Assembly: GCA_002163005.1 (NCBI GenBank)
Contig: MAAF01000083.1
Span: forward strand, 1-64,000
Direction: 5' to 3'
Length of the DNA: 64,000 bases
Source of the DNA: Colwellia psychrerythraea
Lineage (GTDB): Bacteria; Pseudomonadota; Gammaproteobacteria; Enterobacterales; Alteromonadaceae
How positions within the stretch are numbered: the stretch's first letter is position 1; every line of letters begins with the position of its first letter. Below, piece by piece: positions 27,101 through 36,025 of the stretch. The notes beneath the pieces were generated by a model. The model was given only the letters and a program-made list of their open reading frames with translations, was not told the DNA's origin and did no database searches. A program made the position numbers and the translations under genes.

Positions 27101-28457
27101 ATACAGTGAATTAAAACGCCCACGTGTTGATGTCGTTATATCAGCAACCGGTTTGTATCGCGATGCATTTCCAAATGTGATGCAGATGTTGGCAAAAGCA
27201 GTCAATCAAGTCGCCACTTTAAAAGAAGACAACAACTCTATTTGGAAAAATAGCCAAAAAGTTAAAGCTGAGCTATTAGCTGAAGGTGTAGAAGAGAAGG
27301 AAGCAGAATATTTATCGACTATTCGTCTTTTTTCGAATCAATCAGGCGATTATGGTACAGGGGTTGATGATGCCGCATGGGCTAGTGATACTTGGGAAAC
27401 GGATAAAAAAATATCGGATACTTACCTGGGTAAAATGGGCTACTTCTTTGGTGCAGACAATACGCGTTGGGGACAAAAAGCAGCGAATAATCAAGGTAAA
27501 GAAGTACAACTTTATGCCAAACAGTTGTCAGGCACAGATATTGCCATGTTTGCCCGCTCTTCAAACCTGTTTGGTATGTTAAGTTCAGACGACCCTTTTG
27601 AGTATTTCGGCTCATTAAGTTTAGCAGTGCGCAATATTGATGGCAAAAGCCCTGATATGGTGGTCGCTAATTTGCGTGATGCTAAAAATTCGAAAGCCGA
27701 AGATGCAGGTTTATTTCTTGCCAAAGAATTACGCACCCGTATGTTTCATCCTCGTTGGATAAAAGAGTTACAAAAAGAAGGTTACTCTGGTGCGGTATCA
27801 TTAGCGTCGAAAATGGATAACTTTTTCGGTTGGCAGGTAGTTGCCCCTAATTTGATCAGGAACGATCAATGGGACGAGTACATGGATATTTATGTTAATG
27901 ACAAATTAGCGCTAGAGCTTGATGAATGGTTCAAAAAAATTAATCCCGCCGCCTTTGCTCGTATGATGGAGAGAATGCTCGAAGCTGAACGTAAAGATTA
28001 TTGGCAAGCTGACTCTGAGCGATTAAAACAACTTGTTGAGCAATATATTGATGTGGTGAATAACAATGACTTAGTCATTCTAAATGATGCGGTAAAAGCC
28101 CATGTTAATGAACTTGCCCAAGGCTTTGGTTTAGCGCCACTGGTGGCAAAAACTATGGAAGCCATGGCAGCAAACGCTAAAGCACAACAAGAAATGAATA
28201 ATCAACAACTTGCTGAGCAACAAAGTCAATCTTCTAGCCAGACAGAAAACGCTGAACAAAAAGTTGAAGGGCAAAAATTAGAAAAACAAACCACACAAAA
28301 AATGGCACTTGATAATGCTATTTACTACAGCTTAGCGGGTATTTTGTTACTAATAATATGTGGCGCTATTTGGCAAACAAGGGGCAAAAAGTTAAAAACC
28401 CAGCAAATATATTTACTGGAATTAAATAGCTCAAAACCACAAGATTTAGCAGCTTAA
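24138..28457 (+). CDS. hmuS: CobN/Mg-chelatase-like haem chelatase (HmuS-like)
   Basis: This 1439-aa protein is of the CobN/BchH large chelatase subunit superfamily, with the hallmark HLGTHGSQEYLGGKERGLS near residue 585. Unlike cytoplasmic CobN it has an N-terminal signal peptide (MKNTLMKISILLFSIIALIS) and a C-terminal transmembrane helix (about 1396-1415) with a short basic tail, so the chelatase body should lie in the periplasm. A low-complexity insert rich in His and charged residues lies near 775-815. HmuS of Bacteroidetes has been linked to removal of iron from haem. No CobS/CobT or BchI/D partners are encoded nearby, so energy probably comes from the ExbB/DUF2149 pair. Confidence 0.85.
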   Translation: MKNTLMKISILLFSIIALISNVFAASTTTEIVPTPTKNTQNVLFVSTAHTNTAKITLLKKVADKKTNTSWHIAQKSSKSLLEKTNQTGALTTLFNQYDLVILDAVSVREASAAFDNYASEITKVNTTVVAFNYLNNEKLNKGLSTDTASTLQDYWVNAGRRNLDNMLSYISVNFVKTKLKNSEAQAITKVPAPIIFPQQGIYHPSLPNLIVNDLVAYKKLRQVKPQQAKIAVLLQRALIESEQTQLIDATIAQLEAKGVYVVPFFFELSPVSGDYSHLLQLPKAGEKSDENSHDKSTTMQTDVDLIISFRNIHWANQRKVEFEKFNVPVMHAMTYYSGDKKAWENDIQGISANMMSFTLVLPENAGVIDPMIVAAMNMSDQNVEVIDYQLEHLVNKAINVVNLKYKANQDKKLTVFVWGDKDVGASFMNIPESIEAISQRLANEGYNTAERDAEYLIANAKKILDPFYRDYQLTELLDNDLAELMPIDEYLTWFNTLPAELTQKINDHWGKPQDNFMAVEKDGKDFFILPRIRNGNMLIMRQPPRSDSKNDENMIYHQGLVPINHFYLAAYFYAREYWQSDAIVHLGTHGSQEYLGGKERGLSIYDQGNLAVWDTPIVYPFIVDDVGEAMQTKRRGRATVISHMTPPFAAAGLEGEIRNLHELMHQYKQLDQGGVKQKTATQLAKLCFETNICKDLGWEQARIDQEFDKFIDALHIHLEALATANQPLGLHTFGHIPEQPLTISTLVQMLGNDFTQRASEFEHEHYRDSLVSEKQDDEEGDESIAHSHTYHEKSHENNHDKAPEKDKTTGSEKPQENDITRLSGYLTIKNYIISAADQSVKRPVPLAELSESLQADIERGKKLYKSMADIHELDAMVDFLSAKYIPVKSGGDPIRHPESLSTGYNLFGFNPSRVPTKAAFEQGKELTEEMIANYYQKHQSYPDKMAFSLWSIETMRHYGVLESQVLYAMGVKPKWSKSGRVIGTEIIPYSELKRPRVDVVISATGLYRDAFPNVMQMLAKAVNQVATLKEDNNSIWKNSQKVKAELLAEGVEEKEAEYLSTIRLFSNQSGDYGTGVDDAAWASDTWETDKKISDTYLGKMGYFFGADNTRWGQKAANNQGKEVQLYAKQLSGTDIAMFARSSNLFGMLSSDDPFEYFGSLSLAVRNIDGKSPDMVVANLRDAKNSKAEDAGLFLAKELRTRMFHPRWIKELQKEGYSGAVSLASKMDNFFGWQVVAPNLIRNDQWDEYMDIYVNDKLALELDEWFKKINPAAFARMMERMLEAERKDYWQADSERLKQLVEQYIDVVNNNDLVILNDAVKAHVNELAQGFGLAPLVAKTMEAMAANAKAQQEMNNQQLAEQQSQSSSQTENAEQKVEGQKLEKQTTQKMALDNAIYYSLAGILLLIICGAIWQTRGKKLKTQQIYLLELNSSKPQDLAA

Positions 28458-28483
28458 TTATATACTTAGCTATAAACCGAATG

Positions 28484-28520
28484 AAATAGGTTACTTATAT
28501 TTAAGTAATCTATTTTAGCA
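28484..28520 (+). terminator. terminator of the haem operon
   Basis: AAATAGGTTACTTA (28484..28497) and TAAGTAATCTATTT (28502..28515) form a 14-bp stem with one G:U pair and a TATT loop, 26 bp after the chelatase stop. Confidence 0.6.
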
Positions 28521-28646
28521 AGGCGTTGGAAAGTCATAGTCTGAATAAGTTTACCTTGAACTTAACACCTATTACTGATCAACAACATTGCAGTTTTAAC
28601 TATTATTTATTTCAATGAAAAGCGGTTTACATAAAATAGAGGCAAT

Positions 28647-29497
28647 CTACTTTTTGAAGTTGCCACACTGTTTTTGTGATTCAACTCTATTTTGGAGCTC
28701 TGCAGCTGTATCAACAAAAATTCCTTGCATGTCTTTAGCTTCGCGTTCGGTTTGGCCGTCATGTTTAAGAAATGCTGCAATGATGGCTTGTGTTTTTTCT
28801 TCTTTCGCTCGTTCTAAAAAGTATCGCAACTCAAGTTCTGTGCCGACAACTTCATCTTTGATCGAAGCGGCAATGATTTCTTTATACATCACAATGTCGC
28901 GAATCTCCCAACCAACAATAATTAATAATAATTGCGCTAGAAATGCATCAAGATCGGCTTTAACAACAAACTGAGTAATGATATTTAAAGTTTCAGCTTG
29001 TTGTGCGGTAAAATCAGCGCCTGTTAGCAATGCTTGAAGTGCTTTACCTTTTCCTAAACGGCGAGCAAACTGTACTGCGCCTTGTCCGCCCGTTGGAATG
29101 TTAATATATAATTCTGGTTGAGCAAAAGCCGAATTTTCAGTGCCATAAGCTAAGTCACACGCCATAACAAACTCATTACCGTCACCACGAGCCACCCCAT
29201 CAACTACGGCAATAGAAAGCTGCTTCATCGCTTTGATATTAGTAATCATATGATTAAACTCTATCGATGCTGCTTGTCCACCTGAAGTACCGTTAATAAC
29301 ATTAAGATCTAAGTGGGCAATAAAAAATGCCTCATGAAACGACTTAAAAACAACAACTTTAGTTTCGCGGTCATCTTTTAATGACAGAATAAATGCGTTT
29401 AACTCGTTAATTAAATCATTCGTTAAATATTTACAAGTGGGTTTTTAATTAACACAGTAGCTACGCCAGCTTCTTGGGTTATTATCAATTTTTTCAT
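28647..29497 (-). pseudogene. enoyl-CoA hydratase/isomerase, frameshifted
   Basis: A crotonase-family gene is split by a frameshift. Translation starts at 29497 (AGGAAG before the ATG) as MKKLIITQEAGVATVLIKNP and stops at a TAA at 29423..29425. With one extra base at that place the frame continues as TNDLINELNAFILSLKDDRE and runs to 28647. The second part holds GGQAASIEFN, DGVARGDGNEFVMACDLAYG and FAQPELYINIPTGGQGAVQF, the normal crotonase core. The intact protein would be about 280 aa. It is either a recent pseudogene or a sequencing error. The next genes upstream are also decayed. Confidence 0.8.
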
Positions 29498-29570
29498 TTT
29501 AATCTTCCTCTTAAGGTAGTCAGTGCAGCGACAAAAATTGCGTCACTACGAATTTATGTAACTATTTTAC

Positions 29571-30021
29571 GACTAAGATAAGTATCTAAAAACAAGGTAA
29601 ACCAAACACAATACCAAAGCTAGAAAGCCTACCTGCTGTGGTATATTCAGCTCAGGGGTTATTGATTGATAAAATTAAATACCTTGATAACACAGGAAAT
29701 GAGGCATTTATTCAGTTAAATACCGCTTATAAGGTTAATGAAGTTGAAATGCTAATCAATACTGCCCTAGCTGGGGAAATGCTCACAGTAACAACGGCAC
29801 AAATGATTGAAAATGAGGTGCTAGAAGGCAAGCTTATACCAATCATGACACATATCAATTTAGCCGATTACGGGAAATTTTATGCTGTATATCCGCATCG
29901 AAATTCGCCCTTAAAAACCAGATTATTTATCGAAACACTTAAAGAAGTAGTCGGTGTTAAAGTACCAATTTGGGAGACTCGAATCCCTGGATTCGATAAA
30001 ATGTATAACAACAAAAATTAG
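29571..30021 (+). pseudogene. LysR-type regulator, C-terminal remnant
   Basis: From 29638 an open frame of 127 codons (GTG start only nominal) shows the C-terminal half of a LysR effector domain: LPAVVYSAQGLLID, then TTAQMIENEVLEGKLIPIM and FYAVYPHRNSPLKTRLFIET. The reading continues upstream of the GTG as QGKPNTIPKLES, then breaks at a run of five A near 29590. No helix-turn-helix part remains. It was probably a divergent regulator of the frameshifted hydratase beside it. Confidence 0.7.
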
Positions 30022-30082
30022 CAAAATAAAAGTGTTTGCATTAAGTGATCTTAATAGGTTATTCACTAGGTTTACCAAGAAG

Positions 30083-30139
<57 letters not shown>

Positions 30140-30344
30140 GTTTCTGGGTAAATTAAAAACGTCAGATATTGCATCAACCTTTACCTAATTTGTCAGTTTA
30201 AATCATCATAATTTATGCTCACTTAGATACGACGGTTAACCTTAATAAAACTCTATTTTACTACTTAATATGTTCAGGAGGCATAAAAACCATATGTAAC
30301 TAAAGAAAATTTCCGCTCATACAGCTGGCATAAACTTCTTACTT

Positions 30345-30375
30345 CTATGGCTCTATGGCTCTATGGCTCTATGGG
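30345..30375. repeat. 8-bp tandem repeat (CTATGGCT)x3.9
   Basis: Three complete CTATGGCT units and a fourth partial one lie in tandem. The stop codon of the minus-strand 72-codon frame falls in the last unit, so copy-number changes would alter its end. Confidence 0.85.
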
Positions 30376-30587
30376 ACATAGAGTGCCTCAGTTTTTTTAA
30401 CTCCTTCATGTAAAATATAGAGCATTTTATCTTCCAAAATATACCATCCACCATCCAGTTCAACACCTGATATTCCATTATTTGTTAAAACATATGATCG
30501 GTAGCAAAAGACGTACTCAGTAAACATAGGAGTAAATCTACCCATTAAAAAATAAACATGAGAATAATTGTACTCACTAGATGGCAT
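30369..30587 (-). CDS. hypothetical protein, 72 aa, doubtful
   Basis: This is a 72-codon frame rich in Tyr, Phe and Met (GRFTPMFTEYVFCYRSYVLT, GVELDGGWYILEDKMLYILH). The strand-like pattern looks protein-like, but no family is recognised and no ribosome site is seen before the ATG. It ends in the 8-bp tandem repeat. It may be the remnant of a larger gene in this decaying region. Confidence 0.3.
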   Translation of the reverse strand: MPSSEYNYSHVYFLMGRFTPMFTEYVFCYRSYVLTNNGISGVELDGGWYILEDKMLYILHEGVKKTEALYVP

Positions 30588-30711
30588 ATTCGTTTTGAAA
30601 AAAACAAATATTCATTTAGTTATCAGTTGGTTAGTTATACGTAAAAATTGGCTTGATATTCGCTTAAGTGAGGTTTATCTAATTACACAATAGCCAAAAA
30701 AATCGACATCA

Positions 30712-31389
30712 ATGAAAGAACTACAATTTAACAAATCAACCGATCTCTATAATTTAATTTTAGGTGGTTTAATCGCACTAACCTCAGAGCAATACATCGG
30801 CAAAGTTACTTATCGATCTGTCGGTGAAAATATCTTTTTAGGGAAATGGCTAAAAAAAGCCAAGAAGCAAAAACGCTATCCAAGATCTATAGCAACCGAG
30901 ATTGATAACCTTATAGAGCTATATGCCATTGAAGGTAGAAGTGCCGACTTAGCAGCTTTGTTTAATCAAATTTTTAACGAATTTAAGATGCTAAAAAATA
31001 TGTCACAAAATTTCGAATTAAGCCCAAAAACAAGATTTGATAATGCAATGAGCGAACTTGCTAAAGATGATTGGCACATTTCACTACCAATCACGCATGA
31101 CCCGCAATCAGGCAAACCATATAGACCTAAAAATGAGAAAGAAATCTTCACCACAAAATGGTACTGGGATAACGCCTTCAATGCAAAAAAAGAGTTAATA
31201 AAGGTAGTTAGTATCTTTGTTGTTTCAATGCCTCAAGATGTTGTCGATTGTTTATATCAGCATGGGTTTATTCTTATCAGAGGGCTAACAAGTAGAGATG
31301 ATGATGGTAAGTTTTATTGTCAGTACAAAATTTTTCCAAACAATAAGTGTTTAGGTGACGCGGCTATACCAACTAAATATCAAAATTAA
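30712..31389 (+). CDS. hypothetical protein, 225 aa
   Basis: This is a soluble 225-aa protein without signal peptide or membrane segments. The N-terminal half is basic and helical (GKWLKKAKKQKRYPRS, then EIDNLIELYAIEGRSADLAA). The C-terminal half is mixed (WHISLPITHDPQSGKPYRP, HGFILIRGLTSRDDDGKFY). I do not recognise the family. It lies alone between the decaying region and a chemoreceptor and could be an acquired accessory gene. Confidence 0.55.
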   Translation: MKELQFNKSTDLYNLILGGLIALTSEQYIGKVTYRSVGENIFLGKWLKKAKKQKRYPRSIATEIDNLIELYAIEGRSADLAALFNQIFNEFKMLKNMSQNFELSPKTRFDNAMSELAKDDWHISLPITHDPQSGKPYRPKNEKEIFTTKWYWDNAFNAKKELIKVVSIFVVSMPQDVVDCLYQHGFILIRGLTSRDDDGKFYCQYKIFPNNKCLGDAAIPTKYQN

Positions 31390-31694
31390 GCAATCAGATA
31401 GGCATATTGAAAACTCTGCTTAAAGTTAGAAAGCAGTAAGATAATTTATAACTGTAACGAACGATAGATTGAAACGTAATCACAACGTGGTATCACCAAT
31501 AAAATACGATTGAATAAAGCTGAACAGCATCATTAATCGGTATTAATATTCTACCATTCAAACACTATGAGAAATAAACTTCCGACAAAAAAATAAAGTC
31601 CTTATTAATCAGTATAATAAGGATGGCTTAGATAATGCAAACAAACATATTAATAGCACTAAGTGTTTGATGAAAATTATTTAAGGAATACCTG
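31390..31694. other. intergenic gap, nothing recognised
   Basis: This 305-bp AT-rich gap lies before the chemoreceptor gene. No gene, repeat or clear promoter was identified. Confidence 0.4.
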
Positions 31695-33263
31695 ATGAAA
31701 CTATCAATCAAGTGGAGAATAATTCTAGGGGTAGCAATAACCAGTATTATTTCAACAATCATTGCTGTAACAGTCATCACTGAAATTGAAAAAGAAAGAA
31801 TTAACCAAAAGATAATTACCGATAGCAAAACAATCATTAGCATAACAGGTACAACCGTTGCTACAGCACTTGATTTTTCCGATCTTAACTTTGCTCACAA
31901 TGCGCTAAAATCCCTTAAAGCTAACCCAAATATCCGAGAAGTAGTGGTTTATTATGGCAACAAAAAACCTTTTTCTTGGTATCAATGGAATGGTGATGTT
32001 AATGAAAAATTACGTTTGGGTAGTGCTGGTAACTTCCCAGCATCAATGCCAGTTATTCCTAAAGAAACACAAATAACTATTCAGCATAATACGTTAAATA
32101 TTTTTGAACCAATCTTAAGTCAAGAACAAGAAGTTTTGGGGTATATCTACCTGAAGCTAGATTTAAGTGAAGTTTCAGACGCAATAGCTTATTTGTATAA
32201 AATTACCTTCTTTATTTGTTTATGTATCGCTATTCTTTCAATTGGTTTAGCTTTGATGATTCAAAAAACTATTACCCTGCCAATCAAACAGATAGTAATA
32301 GCCTTACAAGGTATTGCCCAAGGAGAAGGCGACCTTAGTCAACGACTATGTGCCAACAGTAAAGACGAACTTGGAGAATTAGCTCACTGGTTTAATATTT
32401 TTATTGAAAAAATACAAATACTTGTCATCCAGTTTCGAGAAAGTTCTGATCAGCTATCACTCTCGTCAAGTGAATTAAAAGAGTCTTCACAAGTAACAAA
32501 TGAAGCTGTTATCAAACAAAATACTGAATTAGAACTGGTGGCATCAGCAATCCATCAAATGTCTACTACGGTGCATGAAGTTGAAATAAATATTAGTTCA
32601 TCAGCCAATGATATTGAAGAAGCTGATAATCAAGCCAATTTAGGAAATATAGTTGTCTTTGAAACCATGAAGTCTATATCAATATTAGCGGATGATATTG
32701 ATGCCGCCTCAACGGTTATTATGAAGGTACAAAAAAATAGCGACAACATCGGCACAGTATTAGATGTCATAAAAGGCATTGCCGAACAAACTAACTTACT
32801 TGCTTTAAATGCCGCGATTGAAGCTGCCAGAGCTGGAGAAATGGGCCGAGGCTTTGCTGTTGTTGCCGACGAAGTCAGATCATTAGCAAGTAGAACTCAG
32901 CAATCTACTACAGAAATTCATGAAATGATTGACAGTCTTCAAAAAGGAGTAAGTGAAGCGGTACAGCATATGAATAAAGGCCGCAGTCAAGCACGTTCTA
33001 GCGTTATTAAAGCCGAACAAGCCAGCCTATCACTTACTGCTATCATGCAAGCGGTCTCTACTATTAAGGATACTTCGCGACAAATTACGAGTGCCTCAAC
33101 GCTACAAACGCATGTCACCGAAGAAATTAGTCGCAACATCATTAATATTTCTCAATTTGCTGCGAATACCTCTGAAGATTCAAAAGAAATGTTTGGTAAA
33201 TCTTTACAGCTAAACTCACTTTCTAGCAATATGCTGACACTAATAGCTCAATTTAAAGTGTAA
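31695..33263 (+). CDS. methyl-accepting chemotaxis protein (CHASE8-type sensor)
   Basis: This is a 522-aa chemoreceptor. Helix 1 spans about residues 9-30. The periplasmic domain ([20 protein letters not shown], then [20 protein letters not shown]) matches the CHASE8 pattern. Helix 2 ([18 protein letters not shown]) is followed by HAMP ([20 protein letters not shown]) and a signalling domain with the [20 protein letters not shown] tip. AAGGAA precedes the ATG. Its place before the TAXI/TRAP cluster suggests, but does not prove, that it senses the same nutrient. Confidence 0.9.
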   Translation: MKLSIKWRIILGVAITSIISTIIAVTVITEIEKERINQKIITDSKTIISITGTTVATALDFSDLNFAHNALKSLKANPNIREVVVYYGNKKPFSWYQWNGDVNEKLRLGSAGNFPASMPVIPKETQITIQHNTLNIFEPILSQEQEVLGYIYLKLDLSEVSDAIAYLYKITFFICLCIAILSIGLALMIQKTITLPIKQIVIALQGIAQGEGDLSQRLCANSKDELGELAHWFNIFIEKIQILVIQFRESSDQLSLSSSELKESSQVTNEAVIKQNTELELVASAIHQMSTTVHEVEINISSSANDIEEADNQANLGNIVVFETMKSISILADDIDAASTVIMKVQKNSDNIGTVLDVIKGIAEQTNLLALNAAIEAARAGEMGRGFAVVADEVRSLASRTQQSTTEIHEMIDSLQKGVSEAVQHMNKGRSQARSSVIKAEQASLSLTAIMQAVSTIKDTSRQITSASTLQTHVTEEISRNIINISQFAANTSEDSKEMFGKSLQLNSLSSNMLTLIAQFKV

Positions 33264-33570
33264 AAATAGCTAAAATCAAACGGATTAATCTATTGTTCAG
33301 CTTAGAACGACATTAGCTTTATTTATTCTTATTAAACGCCGTCCTCATCATTATGTACAGAATTTATGTACATAATTTTATTCCCCTATCCCTCAATACG
33401 ATGGAACATCATAAGTCAAAAAAATCATTCGCCGGTAATCTTTAATAAATTAACTAATATCGAGTTGGTGTTATCAGTAGTGATTTAGTCATAACTCATC
33501 CTCACGATTAAAACTCAATTCATTCAGCATTAATAAAGTAAGTAAAAATATTCCACCTCTTTTAAGAAGT

Positions 33571-33583
33571 AAGAATTATTCTT
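33571..33583. promoter_or_regulatory. candidate activator-binding palindrome
   Basis: AAGAATTATTCTT is a perfect 6-bp inverted repeat around one T, about 75 bp before the predicted sigma-54 start site. This is a normal position for an enhancer-binding protein. Only one copy was seen. Confidence 0.35.
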
Positions 33584-33626
33584 CTCATGCACAAAACAAT
33601 AACGTTTAAATTCAATAGATTAACTT

Positions 33627-33642
33627 GGGCACGACTTGTGCA
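33627..33642 (+). promoter_or_regulatory. sigma-54 promoter of the porin gene
   Basis: GGGCACGACTTGTGCA fits the -24/-12 consensus TGGCACGnnnnTTGCA with only two mismatches outside the key bases. GG (33628-33629) and GC (33640-33641) are 10 bp apart as required. The ATG of the porin is about 95 bp after the expected start site. A sigma-54 activator gene lies in the same cluster. Confidence 0.75.
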
Positions 33643-33748
33643 ATAGATGTTGTGATGAGAAAGGAAAACAAAACGAAAATTAATAAAACACTACTTTCAA
33701 TATTCATCACTAAATTAAATTAAATTAAGTACAAAATAGGGGAATAAT

Positions 33749-34756
33749 ATGAATACTACACTAAACCGTATCTTCACTGCATCGGTGATAGCTGCCGCTG
33801 TCGCTACTACCGCACCCGCATCTGCAGAAATTGCCACCGAAGGCAAATGGGGCAAAGCACAGTTTTATGGAAGCCTAAGAGCATTAATCACTAAAGAGAA
33901 AGAAAGAGAAAGCGATGTTGCAGATGGTATTTCACGTATAGGTATCAAAGGTCATGTTAACCTTTCAGATGAGTGGACAGGTACCTACCGACTTGAAGGT
34001 CGAATAGTATTAGACAACGGTGTGATTAATAGTGATGCAAACGATTTTCATAAACGTATTACTTACATTGGTCTAAAAAATAAAGAGATTGGTGAAATAA
34101 GATTAGGTAAACAGTACTCACCACATTACTTATGGACAATTTTACCTATTGATATTACCTTTCATAACCCAAGACACTATAACATTCGTTGGAACGCCAG
34201 CGAAAACTCATCAATTCGCGAAGCCAATTCAGTAGCTTATTTTTCGCCATCGTATAATGGTTTAAGTTTTGGTGCGCTTGCTGAAGTAGATGGTGGCGAT
34301 ACGCAAAGCTCTGGCGTTGATAGTTATAACATTGCCGCTAAATATAAGGTTGGCTCATGGCAACTAGGCGTATCTTATTATGATCGCAGCGATGATACTC
34401 GTATTAACGATGCCATCAAACCAGATGCAGATACTATTGCCGCAGCGGTTCAATATAAAATTAATAATCACAAAGCTGTTGTTCGGTATCAAACTGAAGA
34501 TGTATCAGATGGCACTGAATTTAACACCATTGGTGTTTATTACTCATATACCTTTGAATCTGGCATCACACCACAATTTAGGGTTTATAACCTAGACAAT
34601 GGCATTATCAAAGGTAATCAAATGGCGATTGGTGTCACGAAAAAATTCAATAAGTATGGTGAAGTGTTTATGGAGTACACCAATTATGACGATGAAGCCG
34701 CCATACTAAAAAAACGCGATGACGACTTCACTGTTGGTGTGAAACTATCATTTTAA
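33749..34756 (+). CDS. outer-membrane porin
   Basis: This is a 335-aa protein with signal peptide (FTASVIAAAVATTAPASA) and the gram-negative porin pattern: KAQFYGSLRALITKE, DGISRIGIKGHVNLSDEWTG, EIRLGKQYSPHYLW, and a C-terminal strand DDFTVGVKLSF ending in Phe. It would form a trimeric 16-strand barrel. It is the first gene after the sigma-54 promoter and is followed by the TAXI binding protein, so it likely provides outer-membrane entry for the TRAP substrate. Confidence 0.88.
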   Translation: MNTTLNRIFTASVIAAAVATTAPASAEIATEGKWGKAQFYGSLRALITKEKERESDVADGISRIGIKGHVNLSDEWTGTYRLEGRIVLDNGVINSDANDFHKRITYIGLKNKEIGEIRLGKQYSPHYLWTILPIDITFHNPRHYNIRWNASENSSIREANSVAYFSPSYNGLSFGALAEVDGGDTQSSGVDSYNIAAKYKVGSWQLGVSYYDRSDDTRINDAIKPDADTIAAAVQYKINNHKAVVRYQTEDVSDGTEFNTIGVYYSYTFESGITPQFRVYNLDNGIIKGNQMAIGVTKKFNKYGEVFMEYTNYDDEAAILKKRDDDFTVGVKLSF

Positions 34757-34823
34757 GATACTGACAACTTATTGTAAGTGAATAAAGTACACCCACATAA
34801 ATATTAATATTTTGGAGAGATTC

Positions 34824-35837
34824 ATGAATAAATTTAAACTTGCGGTTACGAGTACATTATTAATAATGTTACCTTTATTAGGTCATGCAGCCGAGACAAA
34901 AAAAGCTAGATCTTATATATTAGCAACCGCATCAACAGGCGGTACCTATTATCCTGTAGGGGTTGCTGTTGCCACCTTAGCAAAAATAAAACTGCAGCCA
35001 AAACAAAAATTATCATTGTCTGCTATCACCTCAGCAGGATCAGGTGATAACTTAAATTTAATGCGTAAAAACGAAGCACAATTTGGTATTTTACAAGGTT
35101 TATATGGTGCTTGGGCTTGGAACGGCACTGGACCATTTAAAAAGCAAGGAGCTAATAAAGAGTTCCGCTCTGTGACTATGTTATGGAAAAATGTTGAGCA
35201 CTTCACCGTTAAAAAGGATGCTGTAAAAGGAAGTAATCTGATCGATATTACCGCCCTGTATAGTGAATCATTTTCTATCGGTAAAAAGAATTCAGGGACC
35301 GAAGGTTCAGGTAAACATATTCTAAATTCTTTACATGTTGATACGGGTAAATTTAATACTGTCCATATGGGTTATGGTGCCAGTGCTGGTGCATTGCAAG
35401 ATGGTCGTATCAAAGGTATGAACACTCCCGCAGGAATTCCAGTGAGTGCCGTTACACGCGCATTTTCTAGTGATGGTGAGAACTTAAAAGTATTAAATAT
35501 CTCAGATGAATCACTGAAAAAAATTAATAAAGAGTTTCCATTATGGGTTCGTCAAATAGTTCCAGCAAATACCTATCCTAATCAAAAAGAACAAATTAAT
35601 ACTATTGCTCAACCTAATTTTTTAGCCGTAAAAGCTGATCTACCTGAGCAGGATGTTTACTTGGTCACGAAAGCCATTTATGAAAACCTACCTTTCTTGC
35701 GCAGTATTCACTCAGCAACAAAAGTAATGAGCATTGAAAATGCCATCAGTGGCTTAACGGTACCACTTCATCCCGGAGCAGCGCGTTATTACCGTGAAGT
35801 AGGCGTTAAAATCCCGGAACATTTAGTCAGTAAATAA
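34824..35837 (+). CDS. TAXI-family TRAP transporter solute-binding protein
   Basis: This is a 337-aa periplasmic protein. Signal peptide (LAVTSTLLIMLPLLGHAAE), then YILATASTGGTYYPVGVAVA, the TAXI family signature region, and SAGSGDNLNLMRKNEAQFGI. TAXI proteins bind carboxylates such as glutamate or 2-oxoglutarate for TRAP permeases. The start MNKF has GGAGAG 6 nt before it and is preferred over MERF four codons upstream. It follows the porin by 67 nt. Confidence 0.9.
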   Translation: MNKFKLAVTSTLLIMLPLLGHAAETKKARSYILATASTGGTYYPVGVAVATLAKIKLQPKQKLSLSAITSAGSGDNLNLMRKNEAQFGILQGLYGAWAWNGTGPFKKQGANKEFRSVTMLWKNVEHFTVKKDAVKGSNLIDITALYSESFSIGKKNSGTEGSGKHILNSLHVDTGKFNTVHMGYGASAGALQDGRIKGMNTPAGIPVSAVTRAFSSDGENLKVLNISDESLKKINKEFPLWVRQIVPANTYPNQKEQINTIAQPNFLAVKADLPEQDVYLVTKAIYENLPFLRSIHSATKVMSIENAISGLTVPLHPGAARYYREVGVKIPEHLVSK

Positions 35838-35844
35838 ATGATGT

Positions 35845-35889
35845 ATACCCATTCTACCTCAAGGTTTAGCGTTACCGTAGAATGGGTAT
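35845..35889 (+). terminator. 13-bp hairpin between binding protein and permease
   Basis: ATACCCATTCTAC (35845..35857) and GTAGAATGGGTAT (35877..35889) pair perfectly around a 19-nt loop, 7 bp after the binding-protein stop. No T run follows. It may stabilise the abundant porin and binding-protein message relative to the permease. The sequence resembles common Alteromonadales repeats. Confidence 0.5.
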
Positions 35890-36025
35890 TTCAAGGTAAT
35901 AAGTAATGCAAAGTGTAGACGAATAATCCGCCGACAACGCCAAAAAGAGAAGGTATCGCGTTCAACGGAGCGTTAATTACCTCAATGACAAACATCAATG
36001 AAAAATATAAATAGTTGGATAAATT

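Larger units (their letters stand above)
33264..33748. other. promoter region of the porin-TRAP cluster
   Basis: This 485-bp gap contains a sigma-54 promoter (33627) and a candidate activator site (33571). No other gene is seen. Confidence 0.6.

Noticed and set aside
28615-28974. 119-codon plus-strand gene
   Set aside because: It lies over the decayed enoyl-CoA hydratase and reads as a shadow of it.
33264-33560. Additional gene before the porin
   Set aside because: All frames are short and interrupted, and the segment is simply AT-rich promoter DNA.
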